DNA from: Deltaproteobacteria bacterium
GTDB lineage: Bacteria; Desulfobacterota; B13-G15; RBG-16-54-18
Direction of reading: 5' to 3'
Assembly (NCBI GenBank): GCA_016927065.1
Contig: JAFGNJ010000009.1
Location: forward strand, 1-48,064
Length of the DNA stretch: 48,064 nucleotides
Each line of letters begins with the position of its first letter. The first letter of the stretch is position 1. Both the position numbers and the translations under genes were made by a program. Positions 35,384 to 44,120 of this stretch are shown here, piece after piece. The notes under the pieces were generated by a model. The model did not search any database. It saw only the letters and a list, made by a program, of their open reading frames with translations, and was not told where the DNA came from.

Positions 35384-35393
35384 TCTTGTCTCC

Positions 35394-35609
35394 CTACTCT
35401 ATAACCATAAGGACGGTATCAGATGTTACCTCATCCCCTGGTTTGATATTGATCTCTTGCACGGTTCCCGACACCGGAGCCACCACAGGCATCTCCATCT
35501 TCATTGCCTCAAGGGTGGCCACCTGGTCGTTCTCCTTTATCTTATCTCCTACTTTCACATTAACAGCCACGATTTTCCCTACCATGGGTACAGATACCGG
35601 TGTAGCCAT
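35394..35609 (-). CDS. biotin carboxyl carrier-type protein
   Basis: 71 residues, a free biotinyl/lipoyl domain. EAMKMEMP at 34-41 is the biotinylation motif, with Lys37 as the attachment site, and the flanking SVPMVGKIVAVNVKVGD and VSGTVQEINIKPGD halves make the usual two-fold beta barrel. It would carry CO2 or receive it from a decarboxylase or carboxylase. No carboxyltransferase or biotin carboxylase is nearby. It is first in an operon with the hydratase and activase. Confidence 0.92.
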   Translation of the reverse strand: MATPVSVPMVGKIVAVNVKVGDKIKENDQVATLEAMKMEMPVVAPVSGTVQEINIKPGDEVTSDTVLMVIE

Positions 35610-35682
35610 ATTGAACCTCCTTTTCTCCTAATGTGCAACTTGTGCATTTAATAACAAAAAAGGGGGTTATGTCAAGCATTCT

Positions 35683-38118
35683 CTACCCCACGGCAGCCAG
35701 CTCCAGCTTCTTCTGCCACCTCGCTTGGATGATATCCCTGAGAGGATGATGCTCCCCCCTGCTGAGTTGAGGGTCCTGATCGATGAGGGCAAAGGCCTCC
35801 TGGCGTGCCAGCTGGAGGAGACGGACATCCCTGATGAGGTTGGCTACCCTGAAGTCGGGGAGCCCCCACTGTCTGACCCCTAAAAACTCGCCTGGTCCCC
35901 TGATGGCAAGGTCCTCCTCGGCGATCCGGAATCCATCAGTGGTCTGCTCCATTATCTTCAGACGACGCCATGCCTCCTTCCCCATTCTGGGAGAGGCCAT
36001 CAAAAGGCATTGGGATGAGTAGGAACCTCTCCCTATCCTCCCCCGCAACTGGTGCAACTGGGAGAGGCCAAACCGCTCGGCATGCTCCACCACCATGACC
36101 GTGGCATTGGGAAAGTCTATCCCAACCTCGATTACCGTGGTGGCCACAAGTATCTGAATTTCCCCCGCCCGAAAGGCTTGCATAATTTGCTCTTTTTCAT
36201 CACCCTTCATCCTGCCGTGGATGAGGCCCACTGTATAGTTGGAAAAGACGTCCCGCCGAAGGCGCTGGGCACCTTGTGTAGCGTCCCGGAGATCCATGTT
36301 TTCTGACTCTTCCACGAGGGGATACACGACATAGGCCTGTCTCCCCTGTGATATCGCTTCATCCACCATGCGGTAGGCTTCTTCCCGTTCCCGTTCACGA
36401 AAAACCTTGGTGACAACGGGACCTCTCCCTGGAGGAAGCTCATCCAGGACTGAAACCTCCATGTCGCCATAGAGGGTCATGGCCAGGGTGCGGGGGATAG
36501 GGGTGGCGGTCATCACCAAGAGGTCCGGCACCGTCCCCTTTCTCTTCAGACGGGCCCTCTGCATAACCCCAAAACGGTGTTGCTCGTCCACCACACACAG
36601 GCCCAACTGCTTAAAGGAAAGACCTTCCTGGATGAGGGCGTGGGTTCCCACTATCAATTGGGCTTCCCCCTCCATGATGGCCCGGTACAGTCCTTCTCGT
36701 TCTTTCCCCTTGATACGCCCGGTCAATAGCACGACCCTGATATTGAATTCCCTTAACCACTCTCGGAGATTAAAGTAGTGTTGCTCTGCCAGGATTTCGG
36801 TGGGGGCCATCACCGCCGCCTGGTAGCCATTATCAATGGCGATGAGCGAGGCGATCAGGGCAACCACCGTCTTGCCGCTCCCTACGTCCCCTTGCAGCAA
36901 GCGGTTCATGGGGTGGGGCGCGGTCATATCCCTCTTGATCTCCTCGACAACCCGCTCCTGGGCAGTGGTAAGAGTAAAAGGGAGCTTTCCCAGGAGTCTA
37001 CCAACTGTGGGAGTGTTTGTAATCTGAAATGAGGTACCCATCTCCTGGGCGATTCCCCTCCGCCTCAGGGCCATCCCGAGTTCCAAAAAGAAGAACTCTT
37101 CAAAGGCCAACCGCTGATGGGGTTGAGATGTCTTGAGGTTGAGCCGTTCTATATCGAGATAGCCCTGCGGGAAGTGAACCTCGCACAGGGCCTCAGAGAG
37201 AGGCATCAGGTTGCATCGCTCACACATCTGCTGGGGTATAGAACTCGTCACCTTGAGGGCGGCATTCTGGACCACCTGGTTCATAATTCCCCTGATGCGG
37301 CGCTGGTAAAGACCCTCGGTTTCAGAATAGACAGGGACGATACGCCCAAAGTGGAGGGAATCCTCTTCCACACCTTCTACCCACTCCAAATCCGGATGGT
37401 GAATCTCCTTTTGCGCACGATACCCCCGCACTGCACCGCAGAAGATGACGTGATCCCCCTTGTTGAGGCGTCCTCTGATATACTTGATCCCTTGAAACCA
37501 CTTAGCGGTGATAAAGCCGCTGTCGTCCCCCAAAATGGCCTCATAGACCCTGCGGCGGCTCTTGGGGTAGACCACCTCCCCTGCCGCAATCACCTCGGCA
37601 TACCCCACACAGCGGTCTCCCACTTTGAGATCAGCCACTCGCCTGATCTCCCGACGGTCCTCATATCGGATGGGGAGATTGTAAAGCGCATCCTCTATGG
37701 TCTCAATCCCCTTTTTCTTGAGCAGTTGGGAGATTTTTGGACCGACCCCCTTGACGTATTGTATGGAGGTTTGCAGCAGACGGGCTATGTCGCCGTGATG
37801 ATCGGATTCGTCCGCGCCCCTGGATATCAGCATTTTCCTCATCTCGGCCAGCAAACTCTCACCAAGCCTGATTCGCTCTTGTTGTTCTTGAGCCGTGGCC
37901 TCTCCAAAACCGGTGAAGTTGTTTTGCAGGGCCCTGAGCTTGGCCTGAACCGATGGACTTGGGGCACGGGGGATGGCTTCTTCGATCAGACCGCTGAGCA
38001 GGACCTCCAAACCCTTGATGTTGGAGAGGCGGGAGAAATTGTCCTTGGAGGCAAGGCCTAGAGGGGCGGCGATTGCGTCTATAATTTCGGTGAATCTGTC
38101 TATCGGTTTCTGCTTCAT
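35683..38118 (-). CDS. recG: ATP-dependent DNA helicase RecG
   Basis: 811 residues, about 120 longer than E. coli RecG because of an N-terminal helical extension (1-110) common in several bacterial groups. The wedge/OB domain (KVGDRCVGYAEV, DDSGFITAKWFQG), Walker A GDVGSGKT, Walker B VVDEQHRFG and helicase motifs TATPIPRT and QLRGRIGR are intact. RecG remodels stalled forks and branched DNA. It is 73 bases upstream of the biotinyl-carrier gene and 65 bases downstream of the zinc-ribbon gene. Confidence 0.96.
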   Translation of the reverse strand: MKQKPIDRFTEIIDAIAAPLGLASKDNFSRLSNIKGLEVLLSGLIEEAIPRAPSPSVQAKLRALQNNFTGFGEATAQEQQERIRLGESLLAEMRKMLISRGADESDHHGDIARLLQTSIQYVKGVGPKISQLLKKKGIETIEDALYNLPIRYEDRREIRRVADLKVGDRCVGYAEVIAAGEVVYPKSRRRVYEAILGDDSGFITAKWFQGIKYIRGRLNKGDHVIFCGAVRGYRAQKEIHHPDLEWVEGVEEDSLHFGRIVPVYSETEGLYQRRIRGIMNQVVQNAALKVTSSIPQQMCERCNLMPLSEALCEVHFPQGYLDIERLNLKTSQPHQRLAFEEFFFLELGMALRRRGIAQEMGTSFQITNTPTVGRLLGKLPFTLTTAQERVVEEIKRDMTAPHPMNRLLQGDVGSGKTVVALIASLIAIDNGYQAAVMAPTEILAEQHYFNLREWLREFNIRVVLLTGRIKGKEREGLYRAIMEGEAQLIVGTHALIQEGLSFKQLGLCVVDEQHRFGVMQRARLKRKGTVPDLLVMTATPIPRTLAMTLYGDMEVSVLDELPPGRGPVVTKVFREREREEAYRMVDEAISQGRQAYVVYPLVEESENMDLRDATQGAQRLRRDVFSNYTVGLIHGRMKGDEKEQIMQAFRAGEIQILVATTVIEVGIDFPNATVMVVEHAERFGLSQLHQLRGRIGRGSYSSQCLLMASPRMGKEAWRRLKIMEQTTDGFRIAEEDLAIRGPGEFLGVRQWGLPDFRVANLIRDVRLLQLARQEAFALIDQDPQLSRGEHHPLRDIIQARWQKKLELAAVG

Positions 38119-38183
38119 GTCTGTTCATGAGGATACACGTTTCCATCGAATGGTTCAATCCCGCAGAGGACGGGATAAACATC

Positions 38184-38396
38184 TTACAGGTCATATATTT
38201 TCTTGAAGTTATTTTTTTTCTGGTCAGTCGAGGATACTTCATGAAGGGGTTTCACGATCTTGATATACTCCCGTTGGCACTGCTTGCATTTGATCCGATG
38301 TTCCCCTGGCTGGAGGTCAGGGTATTCTATCACCTCGTCACAGTAGGGACACCGGCTGGGGAAGGTACTGACAGTTATCTCTCTTCTTTCCGGCAT
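38184..38396 (-). CDS. 70-residue zinc-ribbon protein
   Basis: A small protein with CPYCDE at about 16-21 and CKQCQRE at about 37-43, a two-CxxC zinc ribbon, followed by a basic tail (KNNFKKIYDL). No further family is recognised. It could bind nucleic acid or act as an adaptor. It is 65 bases upstream of recG on the same strand. Confidence 0.65.
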   Translation of the reverse strand: MPERREITVSTFPSRCPYCDEVIEYPDLQPGEHRIKCKQCQREYIKIVKPLHEVSSTDQKKNNFKKIYDL

Positions 38397-38492
38397 GACA
38401 CTATTACTCAGAAACTTTTTTCTTTTAACGCACGCGTTCCGCAGGTGTGGGGTCCTACTGAGGGTCAGTGGCGAATTAGGACCCCGGACATT

Positions 38493-38885
38493 TTAAAGTT
38501 TATCTAATATTTTGAAATCCTCGACGCTAATATAACAAATTGTCTGCGGGAACTTCACACCATATTGTTTTTCGTCATAATCTTGTGGCCGCTCATGCTG
38601 TACGTATTCGATGGTACCCCTCACCCACAGTGCTGTCTCAACCTCTAATATATCTATGTCAGTTCCGCTTTTAATATGAGCAACTTTACCGTCTTTAGTC
38701 TCTATATAAAATCGTGCGTTTGCTTTTGAGGGGTAGATAAGGCCGGTAATTTCAACCGCTTGTCCATTTTTCCATTTTTTACTTCCCCCCGCAGGCAATG
38801 GTGAGTCACCTCGCGTTTGCTCTTGGTTGTTACAGCCAAAAGCAAACACAACAATAACGATTGCCAATATACTGATAATTTTCAT
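38493..38885 (-). CDS. small OB-fold-like lipoprotein
   Basis: 130 residues from the ATG at 38885, chosen because it gives a lipoprotein signal MKIISILAIVIVVFAFGC (lipobox FAFGC, lipid Cys18); the longer frame to 38957 has a polar start that would bury the signal. The mature part (about 45-105: VEITGLIYPSKANARFYIETKDG ... LWVRGTIEYV) looks like an OB-type beta barrel. No family named. Confidence 0.65.
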   Translation of the reverse strand: MKIISILAIVIVVFAFGCNNQEQTRGDSPLPAGGSKKWKNGQAVEITGLIYPSKANARFYIETKDGKVAHIKSGTDIDILEVETALWVRGTIEYVQHERPQDYDEKQYGVKFPQTICYISVEDFKILDKL

Positions 38886-39029
38886 AGATTGACTATAATG
38901 TAATGGCATGAACGAGTTTCTTGGAAAAAAGATATCAGAGGGGAATTTGGATGTCAAGCGAGGACTCTTCGTGTTGATGCATCATGAAAGTAGCTTTACA
39001 AAAAACCTTCAGTGTGTTGATAATAGGTC

Positions 39030-41117
39030 ATGCACAACCTCTTTTATCCTAAACGTATTGCTGTGATTGGGGTCTCCGAGAGGCAAGACAACATGGGGCA
39101 CCTTATCATGGAGAATATCGTCAAGTTCAACTTCGCCGGTGACGTCTTCCCCGTAGGGCCACGCGGCGGCACGGTCTGCGGAAGAAAAATACTCACGGCG
39201 GTAGACCAACTCCCCGCGGGGATTGATGTGGCCGTCATCATTACACCGGCCGTGACGGTGCCTGACATCATTGATCAGTGCGGGCAAAAAAAGATCCCAT
39301 GGGCCATTGTTGAGACCGGAGGGTTTGGAGAGCTTTCTACAACAGGAAAGGAACTAGGCGACGAACTTCTCAGCAGGGCCCGAAAGGGGAAAATAAGGGT
39401 GGTCGGTCCCAATGGGCTCGGTATCATCAGTATGGACCCTTCTCTCGTAACCCCCTTTGTCCCCATGCGAACGGAGGCCTTGAAGCGGGGGAGCGTAGCA
39501 GTGCTCGCCCAGAGCGGCGCGGTCATGTACGCCCTCGTCAACCAGTTAAGCAGCAATAACATAGGCATTAGTAAGGCAGTGAGCTTGGGAAATAAATTGG
39601 ATTTGGATGAAATCGACTACCTTACCTATTTTATTGATGATGATAAGACACAGATCATTGTCCTCTATCTGGAAGGTATTAAGAGAGGACATCAACTCCT
39701 AGAGCTCGCTAAGCGGACGACTAAGCCGATCATCATCCATAAGGCAAATCGATATCCACTTACCAGCCGGATCGCTATGTTTCACACACAGGCCTTGGCC
39801 ACGGACGATGGCGTGGTGGATGCCGCCTTCAATGAGGCAGGCATTATCAGGGCCCATACCTACCGTGAGGTTGTCGATTGGGTAAAAATTATGACCCTTC
39901 CCCCCATGCGCGGCAACAACCTGGTAATCATTTCACGCTCAGGCGGGGTAGCCATCACCGCCGCTGACTTTGCAGTTGAATCTTCGTTTACCTTATTTTC
40001 CCTCTCAGAGACCGTTCTCAGCAAGGTACAGGAGAAATCCGGCCCCAAGGTAATCAAGCGTACCAACCCTTTGGATTTAGGGGATTTTTTCAACTTCGAC
40101 TTTTTTGCCGAGGTCACCGAGGACGTCCTGAAGGAAGGGGCCGATGGAGTTTTCTTCCAGCACGGTGCCGCCACCGATGAGGAGGTAGCAGGGACCATGC
40201 CATTGGGAGAGACCTTTCACCGCCTGAGCAACGAATATCAGAAACCAATCGCCCTCTGTTTGCTCTCTGATGACCGTAATACCGCCCACATCAAGCAAAC
40301 TCTTGAATTCCCACTCTTTGCCGATCCGCACGATGCTATCCGAGCCTTGGCGATGTCGAGAGATCGCTATCAGCGGATACAAGAGCGAGAGGTCGACGAT
40401 GTCATCCCTCAACTCCCCTTCGACAGGCACACCATACAAGAAACCCTGCATAGGGCGCGTCAGGAAAAAAGGCCTCTGTTTCTTGCCGAGGCCCTGGAGA
40501 TCGTGCAGGCAGCGGGTATCCCCTGTGCACGATGGGGTGTGTGCCGAGATCTCAAAGAGGCCCTCGCTTGCGCCAATGACGTAGGGTATCCAACCGTTTT
40601 AAAGATCAATTGCCCCAGCGTGCTCCACAAGACCGATATAGGTGCCGTTGCATACGACATCCACGATCAACATAGTCTCAAGGAAGCCTTTGAAAAGCTC
40701 AAGCAACAGGCACAGGCCAGGGGGTTTGACAACGGCATCATGGTACAAGAATTGATATCCCACGGCGTGGAAATGATCCTAGGGGGGAGGGTTGATGAGA
40801 GCTTTGGTCCAGTGGGCATGCTGGGATTCGGAGGGAGCTATACTGAGATCTTCGGTGATACCGTGCTGCGTATGTTGCCGCTTACCGAGAAAAAGGTAGA
40901 AGCCATACTCCATGAATTGCGGGGATACCCCCTTCTGATAGGTGATCGGGGGCTTACGCCCTTTGATATCGAGCAGCTCACAGAGGCCCTGCTGAGGCTT
41001 TCACAATTAATGATCACGTTTGAGGAAATTAGGGGGATCGACGTCAACCCTCTTTTTGTGCTCCGCCAGGGGGAGGGTGCCGTGGCCGTTGATGTGCGAC
41101 TCATTACATCTTCGTGA
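39030..41117 (+). CDS. ADP-forming acyl-CoA synthetase (fused alpha-beta)
   Basis: 695 residues, the single-chain form of NDP-forming acetyl/acyl-CoA synthetase. The CoA-binding domain opens with KRIAVIGVSER...GHLIMENI, the succinyl-CoA-ligase-like parts contain VGPNGLGII and FHTQALATDDGVVDAAFNEAGIIR, which includes the position of the phosphorylated His. The C-terminal ATP-grasp domain starts at about 460 (GYPTVLKINCPSVLHKTDIGAV, VQELISHGVEMILGG, DVNPLFV). It interconverts acyl-CoA, ADP and Pi with acid, CoA and ATP, a fermentative energy-saving step. It is convergent with the thioesterase. Confidence 0.92.
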   Translation: MHNLFYPKRIAVIGVSERQDNMGHLIMENIVKFNFAGDVFPVGPRGGTVCGRKILTAVDQLPAGIDVAVIITPAVTVPDIIDQCGQKKIPWAIVETGGFGELSTTGKELGDELLSRARKGKIRVVGPNGLGIISMDPSLVTPFVPMRTEALKRGSVAVLAQSGAVMYALVNQLSSNNIGISKAVSLGNKLDLDEIDYLTYFIDDDKTQIIVLYLEGIKRGHQLLELAKRTTKPIIIHKANRYPLTSRIAMFHTQALATDDGVVDAAFNEAGIIRAHTYREVVDWVKIMTLPPMRGNNLVIISRSGGVAITAADFAVESSFTLFSLSETVLSKVQEKSGPKVIKRTNPLDLGDFFNFDFFAEVTEDVLKEGADGVFFQHGAATDEEVAGTMPLGETFHRLSNEYQKPIALCLLSDDRNTAHIKQTLEFPLFADPHDAIRALAMSRDRYQRIQEREVDDVIPQLPFDRHTIQETLHRARQEKRPLFLAEALEIVQAAGIPCARWGVCRDLKEALACANDVGYPTVLKINCPSVLHKTDIGAVAYDIHDQHSLKEAFEKLKQQAQARGFDNGIMVQELISHGVEMILGGRVDESFGPVGMLGFGGSYTEIFGDTVLRMLPLTEKKVEAILHELRGYPLLIGDRGLTPFDIEQLTEALLRLSQLMITFEEIRGIDVNPLFVLRQGEGAVAVDVRLITSS

Positions 41118-41144
41118 TGATTCGCATATCATCACCGACACTGA

Positions 41145-41576
41145 TTAATGGTTATCAAAGGTCCTCATGTAGGCCGTTAACCCTTCTCGCAGCCATTCAG
41201 GGACTGTTATCTTCTCAAAAGAGTCAGTGGTGACGCAGACGGTAATGTTGTGTCCTTCCACGACCAGCTCCTCATCATCACCCCCCCTGTATCCACGGTA
41301 TCCCCATCTGATCGAGGTCCGCCCAATGTCGATGATCCTGACTTCCATGTCAATTCGATCGCCGTATTTCATGCGACGACGGAAGTCCGCCTCAAGATGG
41401 ACCGTGGGAAGGGCGAGATTACGATTATGTAAGACATCGGCATAATCGATCCCAAGTTGGTTGGTGAAGAACTCCTCCATAGCTAAATGGAAATAGTGTA
41501 GGAACCGGGGGTAATAAACGATGCCGGCATTATCGATGTCAGAGAAACAGACCTTAATAGGTGCGCGAAACGCCAT
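41145..41576 (-). CDS. hotdog-fold acyl-CoA thioesterase (4HBT/YbgC-like)
   Basis: 143 residues from the ATG at 41576, with GGGAGG eight bases before it. VCFSDIDNAGIVYYPRFLHYFHLAMEEFF carries the 4-hydroxybenzoyl-CoA thioesterase signature, with the catalytic Asp in SDIDNAG. HLEADFRRRMKYGDRIDMEVRI follows. It hydrolyses an acyl- or aroyl-CoA; substrate not known. It faces the acyl-CoA synthetase gene tail to tail. Confidence 0.9.
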   Translation of the reverse strand: MAFRAPIKVCFSDIDNAGIVYYPRFLHYFHLAMEEFFTNQLGIDYADVLHNRNLALPTVHLEADFRRRMKYGDRIDMEVRIIDIGRTSIRWGYRGYRGGDDEELVVEGHNITVCVTTDSFEKITVPEWLREGLTAYMRTFDNH

Positions 41577-41941
41577 GATGGTATTCCTCCCTTCCGGGTT
41601 TGTGATCATTTGTGATCAATTGTGAGTAATTTGCTTCGTTGATAACAGCTTACTATATCTAAATAAAGCATAGAGAATCAGACATTACATGTCAATGTAG
41701 AGGATGGAGTAGTTGCGATAGCGATTTTACCATTCTTGCCTTTTTCATGAAGAGCAAAAAATTGCGGGACCATTTCTTAATTATAAGATGCACCCTGGTT
41801 TCTGTTTATACGCTGTTTAACCTAATTTGAATATTTTTTCTCAAACTGATGTCTAATGTAGCGAAGTTCGATAAACATAGGTGCACGTGGTACCGGGGGA
41901 CGGCCATTTAAACAATTGGTACTGTGAAGGAGGGAAAAACA
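41577..41941. other. 365-base intergenic region
   Basis: Divergent promoter region between the thioesterase (minus) and the secreted aromatic-rich protein (plus). Besides the tandem 10-bp repeats at 41601-41630 it is AT-rich and holds no gene I can support. The ribosome binding site for the plus gene, AAGGAGGG, lies at 41927-41934. Confidence 0.6.
41601..41630. repeat. three tandem 10-bp repeats upstream of the thioesterase
   Basis: Units TGTGATCATT, TGTGATCAAT and TGTGAGTAAT run head to tail at exactly 10-base spacing, 25-54 bases upstream of the thioesterase ATG. TGTGA is the half-site of CRP/FNR-type regulators, but no full palindrome with the usual spacing is clear. Confidence 0.6.
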
Positions 41942-43459
41942 ATGAAAAGGAACCTTATTATCGGTTGTATGATCTTCGGCCTTCTCGTATGCACACAATC
42001 GGTTGAGGCTCGTTATGATTACGAGCTTGCCTATGGCCAAAGCGGTCAAAGTTCAGGATTCCGCGGTGCCGCTGATATGGATGATTGGCTTGAACGAGGG
42101 TGCGCCGCAGTAACTGAAAGCCCTGTATTTGCCGATGGCACCAGAATAACCGCATGGGAGGGAGCAAGAGCGGATGAACCTGGTCTGGCAAGTGCTATCT
42201 ACTATTTCTCTGTCCCCCGCGGGGCTCAATACCTTACAATTAACATACGATACAAAGATACGGCACAGGATGACACGGTAGCTGCCCGACTATGGATAAA
42301 GAGCATTGATACCGATATGCGCGGTACGACAGGGGTTGGTGAAGAAGCCCCATTTTACGGTGATACGTTTGTGCTGCGTTCTGAGCGATCATCTGAATCC
42401 ATTACCGTTCCTACCAGCAGGCACGTGGAAGGCGGCATGGTGGAAATGCATGTTGTAGCTTCGGGGAGCGATTGCATTGATGTACGAGATATTCGAGTCG
42501 AGTATCTCTACACAAAGCCTCAGATTACCGTGGTTCATCGCACCTGTAACGACTACTGGGATATGTGGCCCCGCTATCGTTATGCGTATCACTACTACTA
42601 CTGGGGTCCCTTATTCTGGCCGAAGACCTATATCGTCTATGAATGCTGGGATGTTCCGAGCCGATTCTATTGGGTAACGTGGCGACCGTGGTTCTTCGTC
42701 AATATTATCCATGTACACTATCACCAACCGTGGTGGGGACCTCGGCGCTATACGGTTGTCTATCACGTGGATGTGAAACAACCGTTGATCAAGAGAACAA
42801 CGCTGTTACGCAAGATCCTCAGGGAACGGTACGTGCACGTAACAAAGATAATCCGTCCAAATCCCGAGATTCGAAAAATTGACCGTCCTGCCCCAGTGCA
42901 CACTCGCCTCCCCCAAGGGCAGGAGGTACGATCGCAAAAGGAGGCTCAACCTTTTGAACCCAGGGTCGATCAAAACTCGAACCAGCAATCCCTCAATAAA
43001 AAACCTTTACGAGTGGAGATGGAGGGGAAAGAGATCCCAAAGGCCGCCACAAAAGTCACAGTAGCTCCGGCTCCGGCACGAGGACATGACACAGGGCAAC
43101 TAGCCCAAGAGAAGCAACAGCGAGCAAGGCCTTCGGCAGATACCCGAATCAAAACGGCAAAAGACCCCCAGGTGGTTAAGACAGCCGACGCCCGCGCAGT
43201 GCGCCCCCCTGATACGGCATCGGAACGCATAAAACAGACACAACCCCAGCCCCGTACTGTGGAGCAGCAACCACGATCCAGGTCGGTCGCCCGAGAGCCT
43301 GTTCAAGGATCAACGAAGGTTCAGATATCCCGAGGCGACAGCACAAAACAAGAACCGACAGCTCAGAGACGCGTTGGCATCGGAGAAAAGACCAAGCCGC
43401 AATCACATCAGGAGACCCGCCGACCGCAGCCCCAAACGGAGGAACGAAAGCGCAGATAA
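41942..43459 (+). CDS. secreted protein with aromatic-rich core and basic Gln/Pro/Arg tail
   Basis: 505 residues from ATG 41942; AAGGAGGG is 7 bases upstream and the signal peptide MKRNLIIGCMIFGLLVCTQSVEA follows at once. I do not recognise the family. Residues about 25-190 look like a beta-rich domain (YYFSVPRGAQYLTINIRY, VEMHVVASGSDCIDVRDIRV). Residues about 195-285 are extraordinarily rich in Trp, Tyr and His (for example YRYAYHYYYWGPLFWP and VTWRPWFFVNIIHVHYHQPWW). From about 320 to the end the chain is low-complexity, basic and rich in Q, P, R, K, T, probably disordered. A structural or surface-binding role is possible. It is followed by a strong terminator. Confidence 0.75.
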   Translation: MKRNLIIGCMIFGLLVCTQSVEARYDYELAYGQSGQSSGFRGAADMDDWLERGCAAVTESPVFADGTRITAWEGARADEPGLASAIYYFSVPRGAQYLTINIRYKDTAQDDTVAARLWIKSIDTDMRGTTGVGEEAPFYGDTFVLRSERSSESITVPTSRHVEGGMVEMHVVASGSDCIDVRDIRVEYLYTKPQITVVHRTCNDYWDMWPRYRYAYHYYYWGPLFWPKTYIVYECWDVPSRFYWVTWRPWFFVNIIHVHYHQPWWGPRRYTVVYHVDVKQPLIKRTTLLRKILRERYVHVTKIIRPNPEIRKIDRPAPVHTRLPQGQEVRSQKEAQPFEPRVDQNSNQQSLNKKPLRVEMEGKEIPKAATKVTVAPAPARGHDTGQLAQEKQQRARPSADTRIKTAKDPQVVKTADARAVRPPDTASERIKQTQPQPRTVEQQPRSRSVAREPVQGSTKVQISRGDSTKQEPTAQRRVGIGEKTKPQSHQETRRPQPQTEERKRR

Positions 43460-43510
43460 TAGCGGATGTTTCTTCTATTGTTTTGATTGTGGTGGTTTGC
43501 AAGGAAAGAT

Positions 43511-43553
43511 AAGGCTCAAGTCCTCCGTGCAAAGCAAGGAGGACTTGAGCCTT
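43511..43553. terminator. bidirectional terminator hairpin
   Basis: AAGGCTCAAGTCCTCC (43511-43526) pairs perfectly with its complement at 43538-43553 around an 11-base loop: a 16-bp stem. It lies between the convergent secreted-protein gene and cspA, beginning 51 bases after the former and 8 bases past the end of the latter. Confidence 0.8.
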
Positions 43554-43560
43554 TGATGCA

Positions 43561-43764
43561 TTACGATTTTACCACGTTGATGGCGCTGGGACCTTTTGGG
43601 CCTTGTTCAACATCAAAAGTTACTGTCTCACCCTCGGCAAGTGACTTAAATCCAACATTACCCTGGATAGCTGAGTGATGGACAAATACATCTTTGCCTT
43701 CTTCGATGGTGATAAAACCGTAACCTTTGGCATCATTAAACCACTTTACTGTTCCGCTTGGCAT
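43561..43764 (-). CDS. CspA-family cold-shock protein
   Basis: 67 residues, the normal CSD length, starting [18 protein letters not shown] after AAAGGAGGT. RNP1 (KGYGFI) and RNP2 (VFVHHSAI) RNA-binding motifs are intact. It acts as an RNA chaperone or antiterminator. The long AT-rich leader and a terminator-like hairpin at 43813-43846 suggest post-transcriptional control. A frame to 43824 would extend it by 20 residues but lacks a ribosome binding site. Confidence 0.96.
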   Translation of the reverse strand: MPSGTVKWFNDAKGYGFITIEEGKDVFVHHSAIQGNVGFKSLAEGETVTFDVEQGPKGPSAINVVKS

Positions 43765-43812
43765 ATCCGATACCTCCTTTCTCAAGATTAAAGTCCCAGA
43801 ATCAACGCTACT

Positions 43813-43846
43813 AAAAAAGGCCACAAAGTTAAAAGTCTTTGTGACC
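43813..43846 (-). terminator. intrinsic terminator-like hairpin in the cspA leader
   Basis: On the minus strand GGTCACAAAG pairs with CTTTGTGGCC (10 bp, one G-U) around ACTTTTAA and is followed directly by TTTTTT. This is a textbook Rho-independent terminator placed 49 bases upstream of the cspA start. No minus-strand gene lies just upstream for it to end, so attenuation of cspA is possible. Confidence 0.65.
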
Positions 43847-44120
43847 CTCTTGATTACTTGGTTGCAAAAACTTCTGTGACTTCAGATAAAACAATAGAAT
43901 CTTTAAAACCAGAAGTCAAGGACTATTGTTGTAGAGGTAGCGCAAAGACCCGCCTTTATCTCCCGTCCTCACTCCTAACAAAGCCGAAATAGATCAAAAG
44001 AAAAGCAAGATAGGTCAAAAATAGAAAGAAAAAATATGGTAAAAGGTCTACAGAATCATCAACGGCTGGCCTCATGTTCAGCCGTAGGAAGACCTTGTCA
44101 ATGCCAAAGGAGGGGCGACA
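43847..44120. other. AT-rich leader/promoter region between cspA and the 44.1-kb gene
   Basis: About 270 bases with no gene I can support. It is A-rich on the plus strand near 43990-44050. It probably contains the divergent promoters of cspA and of the NlpC/P60-like gene. AAAGGAGG at 44106-44113 is the latter's ribosome binding site. Confidence 0.5.

Noticed and set aside
37117..38061. 314-residue plus-strand frame over recG
   Set aside because: Antisense of conserved RecG wedge-domain codons with no independent protein signature.
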